A stretch of DNA of 64,000 nt from positions 4,836,001 to 4,900,000 of the forward strand of contig OW051472.1 of the NCBI GenBank assembly GCA_932521025.1. The letters run 5' to 3'. The notes under the pieces were generated by a model. That model saw nothing but the letters and a program-made list of their open reading frames with translations, ran no database searches and was not told the origin of the DNA. The position numbers were made by a program, and so were the translations under genes. Source of the stretch: Oscheius onirici (Eukaryota; Nematoda; Chromadorea; Rhabditida; Rhabditidae). Positions 63,753 to 64,000 of the stretch are shown one piece after another. Every line of letters begins with the position of its first letter. Position 1 is the stretch's first letter.

Positions 63753-64000
63753 TTAGTTAGAAGCCTCGCTGGTTCCGTTAGCATGACGGTTTGGTCCATT
63801 GAAACCAAATTGTCCGTACAAATATGGGTTCTTAACACTAACATCCTTTTGGTAAACCCGGGCCATCATTTGATAAACTTCCTTAAAAACTGTGTCTCAT
63901 GTCTCTCTGAGTCGCGTAAACACGTCTCTGCAGCGCAACCGTCTTTGCACTGATGCTATTTGTCTCAGATTTTGCAGGAATCGATTTTTCCGGAACCGTC
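63753..64000 (-). CDS. C-terminal part of an unknown gene, cut by the window edge
   Basis: The minus strand reads PEKSIPAKSETNSISA, then QRRVYATQRDMRH, then in a different frame VFKEVYQMMARVYQKDV and ends GPNRHANGTSEASN. The change of frame occurs at a run of five T near 63886. Removing one T would give one continuous frame. No GT-AG intron fits. Possibly a sequence error; otherwise a broken gene. No family is recognised. Confidence 0.45.

Overview
The window looks like chromosomal DNA of an invertebrate animal, most likely a nematode. Genes have many short GT-AG introns, often 36-60 bases, usually with a T-rich tract ending in TTTCAG. Several start codons lie directly behind an acceptor-like AG, as expected for spliced-leader trans-splicing, although no leader RNA gene is visible. 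The protein set fits: ShKT-domain proteins, sigma-type glutathione transferases, a TMC channel close to the worm TMC-1/2 type and a FLYWCH factor. A clear NELF-E gene argues against Caenorhabditis, because C. elegans lacks NELF. No bacterial or viral operons were seen. Left part, 0.7-21 kb: a calcium-regulated mitochondrial carrier (SCaMC), NELF-E with a tRNA-Asp in an intron, two secreted or membrane genes, and then a scattered cluster of six tiny secreted peptide genes (6.1-15.0 kb). The peptides form two related families, A and B. Each has a signal peptide, a short helical mature part and a histidine-rich C-terminus. Family A has one intron and family B has none. Two A/B pairs are divergently transcribed and share conserved promoter blocks. 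Broken LINE fragments and a tRNA-like SINE sit inside this cluster. It is the best candidate for an undescribed system. After it come two sigma-type GST genes flanking a decayed sodium-phosphate symporter gene, and a PhzF/PBLD-type gene. Middle part, 21-41 kb: a 22-exon TMC channel gene with a 4.1 kb intron, an ACOT9-type thioesterase whose frame is broken in one exon, a ShKT-domain gene, a degenerate tRNA-Glu, and a FLYWCH-domain gene of nine exons with a tRNA-Lys in an intron. About 6 kb upstream of the FLYWCH gene holds no convincing gene. Right part, 47-64 kb: a tiny neuropeptide-like precursor, two secreted or surface genes, a CPEB-type RNA-binding gene with a frame break in its zinc finger, a multi-ShKT secreted protein, a GH20 beta-hexosaminidase, and a run of five genes for short multi-pass membrane proteins of unknown function. 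The right edge carries the end of a minus-strand gene that also has a frame break. Exon structures come from reading splice sites and reading phase by hand. Exon sums divisible by three support most models. Recurrent single frame breaks (CPEB, ACOT9, right-edge gene) could be real decay or small assembly errors.
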